The notes beneath the pieces are model-generated. The model worked only from the letters and a program-made list of their open reading frames with translations, did no database searches and was not told the origin of the DNA. A program made the position numbers and the translations under genes. Below, piece after piece: positions 43,457 through 57,827 of a DNA stretch of 64,000 bases (its first letter is position 1; each line of letters starts with the position of its first letter). The stretch is from Verrucomicrobiota bacterium (lineage in GTDB: Bacteria > Verrucomicrobiota > Kiritimatiellia > SS1-B-03-39 > UBA6053): NCBI GenBank assembly GCA_020831625.1, contig JAFIGD010000002.1, positions 1 through 64,000 of the forward strand, in the 5' to 3' direction.

Positions 43457-43842
43457 TTGCGGACACAAGTTTTTTGGTGGGGCTTTGGCGGCGACAACCT
43501 TGGGCGATGTCTTTTGCACGTGAAAATGCAGGGTGCTCTTTGGGGTTTCCATGGGTGGTGTTGGGGGAATTCTGGCATGGGGCCACGCGTGCCGGACATG
43601 ATCCGGCGAGGGTTCGCGCTTTTTTGGATATGGGGATTCCGTTATTGGACCCTTCCCCGGTCATTCGGGTTTACGCGCGGCTTTGCACGGAACTTCAGGA
43701 CCAGGGCGGCTACAAAAAAATCGGCCAGAATGATCTTTGGATCGCGGCGGTTGCCGTGGAGGCGGACCTGCCGCTGGTGAGTCGGAATCAGCGGCATTTT
43801 CGGGAGATACCCAATCTCGAACTTCGGGTATTGGATAAATAA
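43447..43842 (+). CDS. VapC-like PIN-domain toxin
   Basis: A 131-aa PIN ribonuclease. Acidic active-site residues: MDLIADTSFLVGLW (Asp near position 6), VVLGEFWHGA (Glu), GQNDLWIAAVAVE (Asp in the NDLWIAA motif), and LVSRNQRHF. The length is normal for VapC. Overlaps the antitoxin. By family it would cleave tRNA or rRNA when free. Confidence 0.88.
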   Translation: MDLIADTSFLVGLWRRQPWAMSFARENAGCSLGFPWVVLGEFWHGATRAGHDPARVRAFLDMGIPLLDPSPVIRVYARLCTELQDQGGYKKIGQNDLWIAAVAVEADLPLVSRNQRHFREIPNLELRVLDK

Positions 43843-43848
43843 AACAGG

Positions 43849-45194
<1,346 letters not shown>

Positions 45195-45198
<4 letters not shown>

Positions 45199-46397
45199 GC
45201 GGATTCCTCCGGTGCAGCAGGTGCGGGTGACGCGTTGAGCAGGCGGATGCGGCGGTCGTCGCGGGGAAGCACCAGAGTGACGGTGGTGCCTTTTTCGGGG
45301 CGGGTTTCGATTTCGATCTGGCCGCCGTGGTCGCGGAGGATGCGCTGGACGATCATGAGCCCCAGTCCGGTGCCCTCCTGCTTGGTTGTGTGGAAGGGTT
45401 CGAAGACGGCGCCGAGATCCTCGGGTTTGATGCCGGAGCCGGAGTCGCGGAAGGAGAGGAGGACATCGCTGTCGGTGATGCGGATCTCGATGCGGAGGAG
45501 GCCGCCGTCGGACATGGCCTGGACGGCGTTGCGGAGGAGATTGTAGAAGGCCTGCTGCATCTGGCCTTTGTCGAGGGAGAGGATCGGAACAGTTTTGGGG
45601 ATGTCGGTTTCGACCCAGACGCCCCGGTCCTCAATTTCCCGCTCCATGCTTTTGAGGGTTTCTTTGAGGAGTTTTTCGACGCGGACGGGTTCGCGTTTGG
45701 GCTGGGAGGGACGCAGGGCGCGTAGGAAGGAGTGAATGATCTGGTCGAGGCGGGAGATTTCGTTGTGGGAGACTTCGACGAGTTCGCGGAGGGACTGCTT
45801 AAGGTCGCCGTCTTCGATGTCCTCGAGTTCCCGCTCCATGAGTTGCATGTGAATGTGCAGGGAATTGAGGGGATTGCCGATTTCGTGGGCGACCCCGGCG
45901 GCGAGCAGGGTGATGGCCTCGAGGCGTTTGGATTCTACGGTGGATTCCTGACGGGCGCGGTCGCCGGTGACATCGCGCAGGAGGATCAGAGCACCGTCCA
46001 CATCGTCTTCGGCTCCCTCCACGACCTGAAGGGGAACCACGTAGAATTCCAGAAAGCGGTGCTCGGGGTAGGTGACTTCGATTTCGCGGTTGACCATTTG
46101 TGTCCAGGCCTCGGGATCGAGCCCCATGAGACCCTCCCAGTCCAGCGAGGGCACGGCCTCGTCGAGGGTGCGGTTGATCATGGACTCGGCGCTGTAGCCG
46201 ATGAGGCGGGCCACGGCTTCGTTGGCGTAGGTGACGTTGCCCTTGCCATCCACGACGATGAGCCCTTCGCGGATGGTTTGGAGAATCGTTTCCAGCAGGC
46301 CCTTTTCCCGGGCGAGCCGGAGAAAGTGGGTCTGGAGGCTGCCGGGATCGATGCGGTCAATGCGGCGCAGCAGTTGGTCAAGAAATCCTGATTTCAT
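45195..46397 (-). CDS. PAS-domain sensor histidine kinase (NtrB-like)
   Basis: A 400-aa kinase with no transmembrane helix, so probably cytoplasmic. PAS domain about 45-150 (GLIVVDGKGNVTYANEAVARLIGY), HisKA with LLAAGVAHEIGNPLNSLHIH (His phosphorylated), then HATPase boxes (LLRNAVQAMSDGG; FRDSGSGIKPEDLG; EGTGLGLMIVQ). ATG 46397 is preferred over a TTG four codons earlier. Partner of the adjacent NtrC-type regulator. The operator-like dyad lies about 70 bp upstream, shared with the divergent sulfatase. Confidence 0.93.
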
Positions 46398-46465
46398 AAG
46401 GGGATTCAATCAAATCCCGAGAACAGATGCGAGACAAAATGACGCAAACTTTGCCGGTTTATCTC

Positions 46466-46486
46466 TTAAAATAACAGGTATTTTAA
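46466..46486. promoter_or_regulatory. Operator-like dyad (site B)
   Basis: TTAAAATA-N5-TATTTTAA, a perfect 8-base inverted repeat in the divergent spacer between the histidine kinase and the sulfatase. Compared with site A read on the other strand, only one base differs. Followed by AGATCC, as site A is by CGATCC. Confidence 0.65.
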
Positions 46487-46571
46487 AGATCCTTCTTCAT
46501 AAGGCGTGACGTTTCCGGGGCGGCTTGTTAGGAAGTCGGTTTCTTTTAATTTAGTCGCCCGGAGGCTTTTG

Positions 46572-48092
46572 ATGATGATGAAACCGAATATCCTGTTTTT
46601 GATTTCCGACCAGCAGCGCGCGGACACGCTGGGGGTTTTGAATCCGGCCATCCGCACTCCGAATCTGGATCGGCTCGCGGGGCGGGGCACGGTGTACACC
46701 CGCTGTTATCCGACCACGCCGGTGTGTCTGCCCTGCCGCGCCTCGCTGTTGAGCGGCCGCTATCCCTCGGCCCACGGGGCGATGCATAATTTCACCGGGT
46801 TGCGGCCCTCGCTTTCGCCGATGGTCGCGGACCGGTTCCGGGAGAGCGGGTATTACACGCACATGATCGGGAAGAGCCATGTGCATCCCTGTCATCAGGA
46901 GGGCAGTCCCGAGAGCGCGCCGCATATTCACGACCGCGATTACTTCCGAAATTGGCGCGGGCCCTGGTACGGATTCGAGCACGCGGATCTGAACATCGGC
47001 CACAGCACGGAAAAACATGCCTGCGGAATGCACTACGGGGTCTGGCTGGAGGAGAAGGGGATCGATACGGATCAATATTTCGGTCACACGCGGTATGATC
47101 AGTATGGGGCCTGGGATCTGCCGGAGGAGGTTCACAATTCGGCGTGGATCGCGGAAACCACGATTGAGGCGATGCGGCGGTCGAAGTCTGAGAACCGTCC
47201 GTTTTATATTTCCGCGAATTTTCAGGATCCGCACAATCCCTGCATGCTGCCGGAGCCCTGGGCCTCAATGTATGATCCGAAGGAGATGCCGGACTTCGGC
47301 TTCAAGCCCGGCGAGCCGGAATGCTTTGCCGACAAGCCGCCGTTTTATCAGGAAATTTTTATGACGAACGGTCCGTATGCCGCCGAATACAGTGAGGGGG
47401 GGCCGGCCAAGCCCACCAATGCGGCCCATTTGGCGTTCACACCGGAGCAGGCCCGCGAAAACGCGGCCTGTTATTATGGAATGGTGAGCCTGATGGATCA
47501 TCATATCGGCCGGATTCTGGACGAACTGGAGGCGATGGGGGAGTTGGAAAACACGATCGTGGTGTTTACCTCGGATCACGGGGATTTCCTGGGGGATCAC
47601 GGTCTCTGGTGGAAAGAACTGTATCCGTATGAGGAATCCCTGCGGGTGCCCTGTATTGTGAGTTGGCCGGGACAGCTTCCGGAAAACCGTCAGAGCGACG
47701 CGCTGGTGGGGTTGATCGATTTCGCGCCCACCTGGCTGAAGCTGGCGGGGCTGGAGCCGGAGCAGACCTTTCAGGGGGTGGATCAGACCGCGGTGTGGAC
47801 GGGGGAGCGGGAGCGGCTGCGCGAGGCGATTGTGGTGGAGGACCGTCCCGGGGACAGCGCCTTCAATCAGCGGGTGTACATCACCGACCGTTACAAACTG
47901 GTGGCCTACACTCAACCGGCCTGGGGGGAGTTGTATGATATGGAGAACGATCCGCATCAGGTCCGCAATCTCTGGTCGGTTCCAGACTACAGCGATCTGC
48001 GGTTCCGTTTGATGCAGGGGCTGCTGGCGGAGGAAATGAACCGGAATGCTCCCTACCATCCGGTGTATCCGCAAGACACGCCGGGGACGTGA
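46572..48092 (+). CDS. Sulfatase (formylglycine-dependent)
   Basis: A 506-aa sulfatase; start at the first of three ATG codons from 46572. No signal peptide, so cytoplasmic. Active site: metal Asp in LFLISDQQRADTLG; the Cys to be converted to formylglycine in TPVCLPCRASLLSGRYP (CxPCR, where CxPSR is commoner); MIGKSHVHP; FTSDHGDFLGDHG; and WWKELYPYEESLRVPCIV. Would release sulfate from sugars. Directly followed by a MarR regulator and sugar ABC importer; the anaerobic or FGE maturase is not in the window. Confidence 0.93.
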   Translation: MMMKPNILFLISDQQRADTLGVLNPAIRTPNLDRLAGRGTVYTRCYPTTPVCLPCRASLLSGRYPSAHGAMHNFTGLRPSLSPMVADRFRESGYYTHMIGKSHVHPCHQEGSPESAPHIHDRDYFRNWRGPWYGFEHADLNIGHSTEKHACGMHYGVWLEEKGIDTDQYFGHTRYDQYGAWDLPEEVHNSAWIAETTIEAMRRSKSENRPFYISANFQDPHNPCMLPEPWASMYDPKEMPDFGFKPGEPECFADKPPFYQEIFMTNGPYAAEYSEGGPAKPTNAAHLAFTPEQARENAACYYGMVSLMDHHIGRILDELEAMGELENTIVVFTSDHGDFLGDHGLWWKELYPYEESLRVPCIVSWPGQLPENRQSDALVGLIDFAPTWLKLAGLEPEQTFQGVDQTAVWTGERERLREAIVVEDRPGDSAFNQRVYITDRYKLVAYTQPAWGELYDMENDPHQVRNLWSVPDYSDLRFRLMQGLLAEEMNRNAPYHPVYPQDTPGT

Positions 48093-48160
48093 ACCGGAGC
48101 GTGAAAACTTGGGTGGGAATTGGTTTTGTGCCTTGTGGCGGATCGTGATAGGGTGATCCC

Positions 48161-48601
48161 ATGTACGAACTTGCCGCGCCCTATCAGGAATTATACGAAG
48201 AGATCCGGAAACTGCATAACCGGCTACGGTGGCTGGGGGATCAGGTGCATGCGGAGGACGGGCAGACGAGCGCGAAGCGGAGTCTGCTGATCAGTCTGCA
48301 CCGCGACGGGCCGACGCCGGTGCCGGATCTGGCGCGGGAGCGGCTGGTGTCGCGTCAGATTATTCAGACACAGATGAATCTGCTGCAGGAGGAGGGCCTG
48401 GTCGCGCCGCGGGCGAATCCGAAACACAAGCGGAGCAAGTGTCTGGCGCTGACCCGGAAGGGGCGGGATGTGGTGGAGCGGATGCTGGCGCGGGAGGCGG
48501 CCCTGCTGGAGGATATCGGCTCGCCGCTCACGGCGGAACAGGTCCTGGTGACCGCGAATCATCTGTCGACGATTCGGAAGCATTTGGAAACCGGATTTTA
48601 G
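48161..48601 (+). CDS. MarR-family transcriptional regulator
   Basis: A 146-aa winged-helix regulator. The HTH is about residues 50-75 (TPVPDLARERLVSRQIIQTQ) and the wing and following strand are in VAPRANPKHKRSKCLALTRKGRDVVERML. N- and C-terminal helices would dimerise. Lies between the sulfatase and the ABC importer and probably controls one or both, with a sugar ligand possible. Confidence 0.88.
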   Translation: MYELAAPYQELYEEIRKLHNRLRWLGDQVHAEDGQTSAKRSLLISLHRDGPTPVPDLARERLVSRQIIQTQMNLLQEEGLVAPRANPKHKRSKCLALTRKGRDVVERMLAREAALLEDIGSPLTAEQVLVTANHLSTIRKHLETGF

Positions 48602-48612
48602 GTGAGATACAC

Positions 48613-50025
48613 ATGAAGCTGTTTCAGAGTTTGCGCGAGCGTTTAAGCGATTTGCCCATGGGGCCGGCTCCGTTGTTGGTGTTTGGGGTTGCGGTGGTGA
48701 GCGCGGGACTTCTCTTTCTCGCGCCGGCGCAGCGGAGTGGTGCCAATCTGGTGTTCTGGACCTTTTCGCCGGATCATCACAACGCCTATTTGCGGGTGGT
48801 GCCGGCATTCGAGGAGGCGCACGGGGTGAGTGCGGATGTGCTGCTGGTGCACGGCACCGCCATCAACCAGCGCTTGAGTTCGGCGTTTTGGGCCCGGGCG
48901 AATGTTCCGGACATGGTGGAGGTGGAAAACACCCAGTCGGGTCAGTTTTTCCGGGGGCCGATCGATCAGGTGGGCTTTCGCGATCTGCGCCCCTGGCTGG
49001 AGGCCTCCGGCATGCTGGACCGGATTCCGGAAAACCGCTTGGCGCCGTATACGCATCAGGGGCGTATTTTCGGGATTCCGCACGATGTGCATCCGATGAT
49101 GCTGGCCTACCGCGCCGATTTGCTGGATCCGCTTTTGGAACAGGCCGGTTTGACCATTGATGATTTGGACACCTGGGACGCCTACATCGCCTTTGCGCGG
49201 GACCACGTCCGCCCGACCGGCCGGTACATGCTGCAATTGGAGGATGCCGCCGGATACAATTTCGAACCGTTTCTGTATCAGGCAGGCGGCGATTTCTTTA
49301 ATGCCGACGGAGAAGTGATTTTTGACAGCGACCTGGTGGTGGAAACCCTGATGTGGTGGCTGCCGCTGGTGGCGGGGGAGGATGCGATCGCGGTGAATTT
49401 CGGGAGTTGGGGCGCGCCGTTTTTCCGCGGACTGGAGGAGGGGGACTATATCATGGTGGTGGCTCCGGACTGGCGGACCGCGGGGATTGAGCGCAATCTG
49501 CCCCAGCTTTCCGGCAAAATGCGGCTGATGCCGCTGCCGGCGTTTGGGCCCGGGGGACGGCGGACCTCAACCTGGGGCGGAACCATGCTGGGGATCACCA
49601 CCGCCACCCCGGATCCGGATTTGGCCTTTGCCTTTGCAATGCATTTATATGCGGATCTTGATATTCTGGAGGAGAAATTTCAGACCACCAATATCCTCCC
49701 CGCGGACCGTACCGCCTGGAGCCGTCCCGCGTTTCAGGCGGAGCGGCCTTATTGGCAGGGGCAGCGGCTGGGGGCTGAATTCGCGGCGCTGGCGGATGAC
49801 ATTCCGGTGCAGACGGGGCATCCGTTTTTGCAACTGGCGAAAGATCAGGTCGGGAATGTGGTGGCGGCGTCGGTGTCGCGCTGGCGGCGCCAGGGACCGG
49901 AGGGCATGGAGGATTTTGTCCGGGAGCGCCTGCATCAGGCGGCGGACTATGTGCGACTGCAACTGCGTCGGATGCCGGACTGGGAGGCGGGTGCGCTTCC
50001 CGCATTTGAGGAGGGGCAACCATGA
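48613..50025 (+). CDS. Extracellular solute-binding protein of a sugar ABC importer
   Basis: A 470-aa family-1-type binding protein starting 12 bases after the MarR stop. An N-terminal transmembrane anchor (PAPLLVFGVAVVSAGLLFLAP) replaces a typical lipobox. The rest shows the alpha/beta sugar-binding pattern: NLVFWTFSPDHHNAY, PDMVEVENTQSGQFF, GIPHDVHPMMLAYRADL, FLYQAGGDFFNADG. Overlaps the next gene by 4 bases. Its ligand is unknown; context suggests a desulfated sugar. Confidence 0.85.
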   Translation: MKLFQSLRERLSDLPMGPAPLLVFGVAVVSAGLLFLAPAQRSGANLVFWTFSPDHHNAYLRVVPAFEEAHGVSADVLLVHGTAINQRLSSAFWARANVPDMVEVENTQSGQFFRGPIDQVGFRDLRPWLEASGMLDRIPENRLAPYTHQGRIFGIPHDVHPMMLAYRADLLDPLLEQAGLTIDDLDTWDAYIAFARDHVRPTGRYMLQLEDAAGYNFEPFLYQAGGDFFNADGEVIFDSDLVVETLMWWLPLVAGEDAIAVNFGSWGAPFFRGLEEGDYIMVVAPDWRTAGIERNLPQLSGKMRLMPLPAFGPGGRRTSTWGGTMLGITTATPDPDLAFAFAMHLYADLDILEEKFQTTNILPADRTAWSRPAFQAERPYWQGQRLGAEFAALADDIPVQTGHPFLQLAKDQVGNVVAASVSRWRRQGPEGMEDFVRERLHQAADYVRLQLRRMPDWEAGALPAFEEGQP

Positions 50026-50921
50026 AACTGAATGATCCGAAAATCGCTCCCTATGTGTTTTTGACCCCGTTTGCGGTCATTTTCAGTGTGTTCATCGCCT
50101 GGCCGCTCTTCCGGAGTCTGCTGCTGTCGTTCACCATCACCAGCGGTCCCGGCGCCCAGGTGTTTGTGGGAACCGCGAATTACCGCTTTTTGTTGCAGGA
50201 TCCTGATTTCTGGATCGCGGTCCGGAATACCTTTACCTTTGTGTTCTTTTCCCTGGTGATTCAGGTGCCGCTGAGTCTGGGGCTCGCAATGTTTTTAAAC
50301 CGGAAAGGACTTTGGATGCGCAACGCGCTCCGTTTCGCCTTTTTCTCACCGCATTTAATGGGGCTCGTGTTCGCGTCGATTTTGTTCACGCTGCTGTTCG
50401 CGCCGCGGTTCGGTCTGGTGAACGAGGGGCTGCATGCGGTCACTGGTGGACACTGGTCGATGGACACCCGCTGGCTGAGCGATGCCCGCCGGGTGATGCC
50501 GGCGCTGGTGATGGTGAATTTATGGCTGTATGTGGGCTACAGCATGATCTATTTCCTGGCGGCGCTTCAGGGAGTGGACCCGCAACTCTACGAGGCGGCG
50601 CGGGTCGACGGCGCGGGCCCGTTCGCGCGCTTTTGGAATGTCACGATTCCGGGAATCCGGCATGTGTTGATTTTTGTGGTGGTGATTTCCACGATTGGCG
50701 GGTTTCAGTTGTTTGAACTGCCCTGGCTCTTGCTGAACAATACCCCCGGACCGGAAAAATCGGGGCTGACGATTGTGATGTATCTGTATCAGAACGGGTT
50801 TGTGAGCGGGGACCTGGGATACGCCTCCGCCATTGGCTGGACGCTGCTGTTGCTGGTGTTTTGCGTGAGCGCGCTTCAATTGAAGCTCAGCGGATCGCTT
50901 CGGAAGGAGAGTATGGCATGA
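50022..50921 (+). CDS. ABC sugar permease, MalF/UgpA type
   Basis: A 299-aa inner-membrane permease with six predicted helices (FLTPFAVIFSVFIAWPLFRS first). The EAA loop reads LYEAARVDGAGPFARFWNVTIPGI, the family contact for the ATPase. Overlaps the binding-protein gene and the second permease by 4 bases each. Confidence 0.93.
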   Translation: MKLNDPKIAPYVFLTPFAVIFSVFIAWPLFRSLLLSFTITSGPGAQVFVGTANYRFLLQDPDFWIAVRNTFTFVFFSLVIQVPLSLGLAMFLNRKGLWMRNALRFAFFSPHLMGLVFASILFTLLFAPRFGLVNEGLHAVTGGHWSMDTRWLSDARRVMPALVMVNLWLYVGYSMIYFLAALQGVDPQLYEAARVDGAGPFARFWNVTIPGIRHVLIFVVVISTIGGFQLFELPWLLLNNTPGPEKSGLTIVMYLYQNGFVSGDLGYASAIGWTLLLLVFCVSALQLKLSGSLRKESMA

Positions 50922-51781
50922 AAAAGAAACCCTTCATGAAAACACCCTCCGGCGGACTGGACCGCGAGGCCTGGACGACGGTGATGATCTGGTTGACCCT
51001 GGTGTCGGTGGCGATGATTTTTCTCGCGCCCATTGTGTATCTGGTCGCGGCTTCCGTGAAAACCATGGAGGATTTTCACCGCTACAGTTTTTTCCCTCCG
51101 CCGGACCGGATGACGCTGAGCAATTTCGCGAGTTTGTTCTCACAGGTGAATTTCAGCCGTTTTCTGCTGAACAGTCTGTTCGTGACCTGCACAACGGTAA
51201 CGCTTCAATTATTGATGGCCAGTCTCGGGGGGTACGCGCTCGCGTGCTACCGCTTCCGGGGGCAGCAGGGGCTGATGCTGATGCTGTTGGTTTCGATGAT
51301 GATCCCGGCCCCGGTGATGCTGGCCCCGCTCTACGAGCTGCTGTTTCATATGCGGTTGATCGACACCCATGCGGGGCTCATTATTCCCGGACTGGTGAAT
51401 GTGCTCGGCGTGTTTCTGTTTCGTCAGGCGATGCTGAATATTCCGGCGGACCTGGTTCATGCCGGGCGGGTGGACGGCGCGGGCGAATTCGGCATTTACT
51501 GGCATGTGGCGCTGCCGGTGGTGCGGCCCACGATCGGCGCGTTCACCCTGATCGCGTTCATGGGCACCTGGAACAGCTTCCTCTGGCCGCAGGTGGTTCT
51601 GCAGTCCAATGAGCTGTTCACCCTGCCGATCGCCCTCAATCAACTGGTGGGATTGTACAACGACGACTACGGTGCATTGATGGCCGGAACGCTGCTGGCG
51701 GTCCTGCCGGTGGTGCTGCTTTTCTTCCTGTTACAGAAGGAATTCATCAGCGGCCTGACCGAGGGCGCGGTGAAGGGCTGA
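50918..51781 (+). CDS. ABC sugar permease, MalG/UgpE type
   Basis: A 287-aa second permease (ATG 50918). Helix AMIFLAPIVYLVAASVKTM opens it; the EAA loop is in LVHAGRVDGAGEFGIYWHVALPVV, where Glu-Ala-Ala is relaxed to HAG. It pairs with the upstream permease. No ATPase gene follows in the window, so a shared MsmK-like ATPase elsewhere is likely. Its TGA lies inside a 12-bp tandem array. Confidence 0.93.
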   Translation: MKKKPFMKTPSGGLDREAWTTVMIWLTLVSVAMIFLAPIVYLVAASVKTMEDFHRYSFFPPPDRMTLSNFASLFSQVNFSRFLLNSLFVTCTTVTLQLLMASLGGYALACYRFRGQQGLMLMLLVSMMIPAPVMLAPLYELLFHMRLIDTHAGLIIPGLVNVLGVFLFRQAMLNIPADLVHAGRVDGAGEFGIYWHVALPVVRPTIGAFTLIAFMGTWNSFLWPQVVLQSNELFTLPIALNQLVGLYNDDYGALMAGTLLAVLPVVLLFFLLQKEFISGLTEGAVKG

Positions 51782-51812
51782 GTCTTCGGCTGAGTCTTCG
51801 GCTGAGTCTTCG
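51777..51812. repeat. Three perfect 12-bp tandem copies over the permease stop codon
   Basis: GCTGAGTCTTCG is repeated at 51777, 51789 and 51801. The first copy contains the permease TGA. Each later copy could supply another in-frame stop, so changes in copy number would not affect the protein. Confidence 0.92.
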
Positions 51813-52022
51813 GGATGAATAATCGCGAATAGGTATACCCTATGTCCGAATTATTGCTTCTATCTTTCTGTCAATCTTTGCGCTTTTTCCGTTTGACGAA
51901 CGCGGATTCGTAGGGTTAAGAGAATGATTCTGAAAAAGTGAAATTTTTAACGATTTCGGTGATTTCCGCAGAATTCCTGGGGTTCCCCGTGATCATTTCT
52001 TCTGTGTCGACTCAAACTTTAC

Positions 52023-52690
52023 ATGCTCATGTCATCGCAACTCTTTACCTCCAAGCATAATACGCTGGCCCGACTGACTCTGCTGATCTTCGTGCTCGGC
52101 GGCGCGGGCTTTCTGGGTCTCATGGATATGATTCACCGGTCCCCGTACGTTCGTTACACCAAAGTGCGGCGCGAGCAGCCGGTTCCTTTTAGCCACAAGC
52201 ATCACAGCAACCTCGGGATTGACTGCCGGTACTGTCATACTTCGGTGGAAGTCAGCGGTTTCGCGAATATTCCGCCGACCCAGACCTGTATGAACTGCCA
52301 CAACGTCATGTGGAACGAGTCGCCGATGCTTGAGCCGGTGCGGGAGAGCTGGGCGACGGGCGAGTCCCTGGAATGGACCCGGGTGCATGATTTGCCGGAT
52401 TTTGTGTATTTCAACCATGCGATTCACGTGAACAAGGGCATCGGCTGCGCGACCTGTCACGGACGGGTGGATCAGATGCCGTTGACGTGGAAAGAGAAGC
52501 CGCTGTACATGAAGTGGTGTCTGGAATGTCACCGCGATCCGGCGGCCAATGTGCGGCCCAAGGATAAAATTTTCGATATGGCGTTTGATCCGGCGAGTCT
52601 GTCGCGCGAGGAGCGGGAAGCCCTTGTCGAGGAATACGGAATTGATCACGCCGACCACCGTCTCACCAACTGCTGGATATGCCACCGCTA

Positions 52691-52691
<1 letters not shown>
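52023..52691 (+). CDS. actA: Alternative complex III subunit ActA (pentaheme cytochrome c)
   Basis: A 222-aa membrane-anchored multiheme cytochrome that passes electrons from quinol oxidation towards cytochrome c or the oxidase. One N-terminal helix (LARLTLLIFVLGGAGFLGLM), then five CxxCH sites: CRYCH, CMNCH, CATCH, CLECH and CWICH. Several extra His (SHKHHSN, FNHAIH) can be distal ligands. ATG 52023 or 52029. The AT-rich 240-bp spacer upstream should hold the operon promoter (weak TTGACG near 51893). First gene of the respiratory operon; its TAA overlaps the actB ATG by one base. Confidence 0.93.
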
Positions 52692-55837
<3,146 letters not shown>

Positions 55838-55858
55838 GAGTTTCGGAGAAGCCATCCC

Positions 55859-57256
55859 ATGTCATCAGAAGTGAAACGAGATCCTGACGGACAACTGCCC
55901 TACATCAGCGGGCATGATCTGGCGTCGGTGAGTGCAAAGATTTCCGAAGTCACCCTGCGTCCGATGAAGAACCTGCCGCTGTTCTGGTACGGTGGTCTGG
56001 CGCTGGGCGTGACCCTGCTGCAACTGCTTTTCCTGGCGATTTACATGCTGGTGACCCGCGGGACGGGGATCTGGGGACTGAACGTACCCGTGGCCTGGGG
56101 ATTCGCGATCATTAACTTCGTGTGGTGGATCGGTATCGGTCACGCCGGAACCCTGATTTCCGCGATTTTGTTTCTTTTCAAGCAGGACTGGCGGACCTCG
56201 ATCAGCCGGTTTGCGGAAGCGATGACGCTTTTCGCGGTGGTCTGCGCGGGGCTGTTCCCGCTGCTGCACGTCGGGCGTCCCTGGCTGGTGTACTGGCTGT
56301 TCCCCTATCCGAACACCCTGGGCATGTGGCCGCAGTTCCGCTCCCCGCTGCTTTGGGACGTGTTCGCGGTTTCGACCTACGCCACCGTGTCGATCATGTT
56401 CTGGTTCACCGGACTGGTGCCCGACCTGGCGACCATGCGGGCCAAGGCCAAAGATGTCTGGGCGAAGAAATTCTATCACGGTCTTTCTCTGGGCTGGACC
56501 GGTTCCGCCCGTCATTGGCACCGTTATGAAGTCGCCTACCTGCTCCTCGCGGGCCTTTCCACGCCGCTGGTGCTGTCCGTGCACTCCATCGTGTCTCTGG
56601 ACTTCGCGGTTTCGCTTGAGCCCGGCTGGCACACCACCATTTTTCCGCCTTACTTCGTGGCCGGCGCGATTTTCGCGGGCTTCGCCATGGTGCTGACGTT
56701 CATGATTCCGGTGCGGTCCATTTTCGGCATGAAGGATCTGCTCACCGACCGCCACCTCAACAACATGGCCAAAGTGATGCTCTTCTCGGGGTTGATTGTC
56801 GCCTACGGATACATGATGGAGCTGTTCTTCGGCTGGTACAGCGCCTCGGTGTTCGAACGCTTCATGGTCTTGAACCGGTTGACCGGACCGTATGACGTCA
56901 GCTACTGGATGCTGATTCTCTGCAACGTGCTGGTGCCGCAGGCGCTGTGGTCCTACAAGGTGCGGACCAATCCGGTGCTGCTGTTTATCATTTGCCAGTT
57001 CATCAGTGTCGGCATGTGGCTGGAGCGTTTTGTAATTGTGGTCATCTCGCTGCACCGTGACTTCCTCGACTCCAGTTGGGCGATGTACGCCGGAACCAAG
57101 TGGGACTGGGCGATGTACATCGGCACGATGGGCCTCTTTTTGACTTTGGTGTTTCTGTTCATCCGCACGCTGCCGTTCATCGCGATCTTCGAGATGCGGG
57201 AACTGATCCACAAGGATGAACACAAGCATGACGATCATTCGGATGAAAAGCATTAA
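55859..57256 (+). CDS. actC: Alternative complex III subunit ActC (NrfD-like quinol-oxidising membrane protein)
   Basis: A 465-aa polytopic protein of the NrfD/PsrC family with about ten helices; it contributes the quinol site and possibly proton translocation. Visible segments: LPLFWYGGLALGVTLLQLLF, WWIGIGHAGTLISAILFLF, LLHVGRPWLVYWLFPYPN, VHSIVSLDFAVSLEPGWHTT. The His-rich C-terminus (DEHKHDDHSDEKH) is cytoplasmic or periplasmic depending on topology. Spacing to actD is 6 bases. Confidence 0.94.
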   Translation: MSSEVKRDPDGQLPYISGHDLASVSAKISEVTLRPMKNLPLFWYGGLALGVTLLQLLFLAIYMLVTRGTGIWGLNVPVAWGFAIINFVWWIGIGHAGTLISAILFLFKQDWRTSISRFAEAMTLFAVVCAGLFPLLHVGRPWLVYWLFPYPNTLGMWPQFRSPLLWDVFAVSTYATVSIMFWFTGLVPDLATMRAKAKDVWAKKFYHGLSLGWTGSARHWHRYEVAYLLLAGLSTPLVLSVHSIVSLDFAVSLEPGWHTTIFPPYFVAGAIFAGFAMVLTFMIPVRSIFGMKDLLTDRHLNNMAKVMLFSGLIVAYGYMMELFFGWYSASVFERFMVLNRLTGPYDVSYWMLILCNVLVPQALWSYKVRTNPVLLFIICQFISVGMWLERFVIVVISLHRDFLDSSWAMYAGTKWDWAMYIGTMGLFLTLVFLFIRTLPFIAIFEMRELIHKDEHKHDDHSDEKH

Positions 57257-57262
57257 CGGTGA

Positions 57263-57817
57263 ATGAACATGGAAAATCCTCTCGAACCTAAAACATACGG
57301 TGTGGTTGCGGAATTCGCGGACGCGGATTCGGTCTTGGCCGCGGCGAACAAAGCCGTTGAAGCCGGCTACACGGTCATGGACGCCTACAGCCCGGTGCCC
57401 GTGCACGGCCTCGACGCCGCGCTGGGCCGCAAACCGACCAAACTGCCCTGGATGGTGTTCGCCGGCGGGCTGACCGGCTGCCTGGTCGGTTTCGGCATGC
57501 AGGTCTGGATGGCCCATGTGGACTACCCCTGGAACGTCGGCGGCCGCCCCACCATCAGTTGGCCGGCCTTCATTCCGGTCACCTTTGAGCTGACCATTCT
57601 GTTCTCCGCGCTGACCACCGTGATCGGCATGTTCGCGCTCAACGGGCTGCCCCGCCCGCATCACCCGATTTTCAATACCCCTGATTTCGACCGCTCCGCC
57701 ATCGATCACTATTTTCTGTGCATCGAGGCCGCGGATCCCCGATTCAATGAAGCCGACGTGACCGCGTTTCTTCAGGAACTGGGTCCGGAAGCCGTAAACA
57801 CCATCACCGACGCATGA
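57263..57817 (+). CDS. actD: Alternative complex III subunit ActD (DUF3341)
   Basis: A 184-aa protein with an N-terminal soluble domain (YGVVAEFADADSVLAAANKA; DAYSPVPVHGLDAALG) and two transmembrane helices (WMVFAGGLTGCLVGFGMQVW; IPVTFELTILFSALTTVIGM). This matches DUF3341, always found in these clusters. ATG 57263 used; a second ATG two codons on is possible. Sits between actC and actE. Confidence 0.93.
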   Translation: MNMENPLEPKTYGVVAEFADADSVLAAANKAVEAGYTVMDAYSPVPVHGLDAALGRKPTKLPWMVFAGGLTGCLVGFGMQVWMAHVDYPWNVGGRPTISWPAFIPVTFELTILFSALTTVIGMFALNGLPRPHHPIFNTPDFDRSAIDHYFLCIEAADPRFNEADVTAFLQELGPEAVNTITDA

Positions 57818-57827
57818 CGGAACGCAT

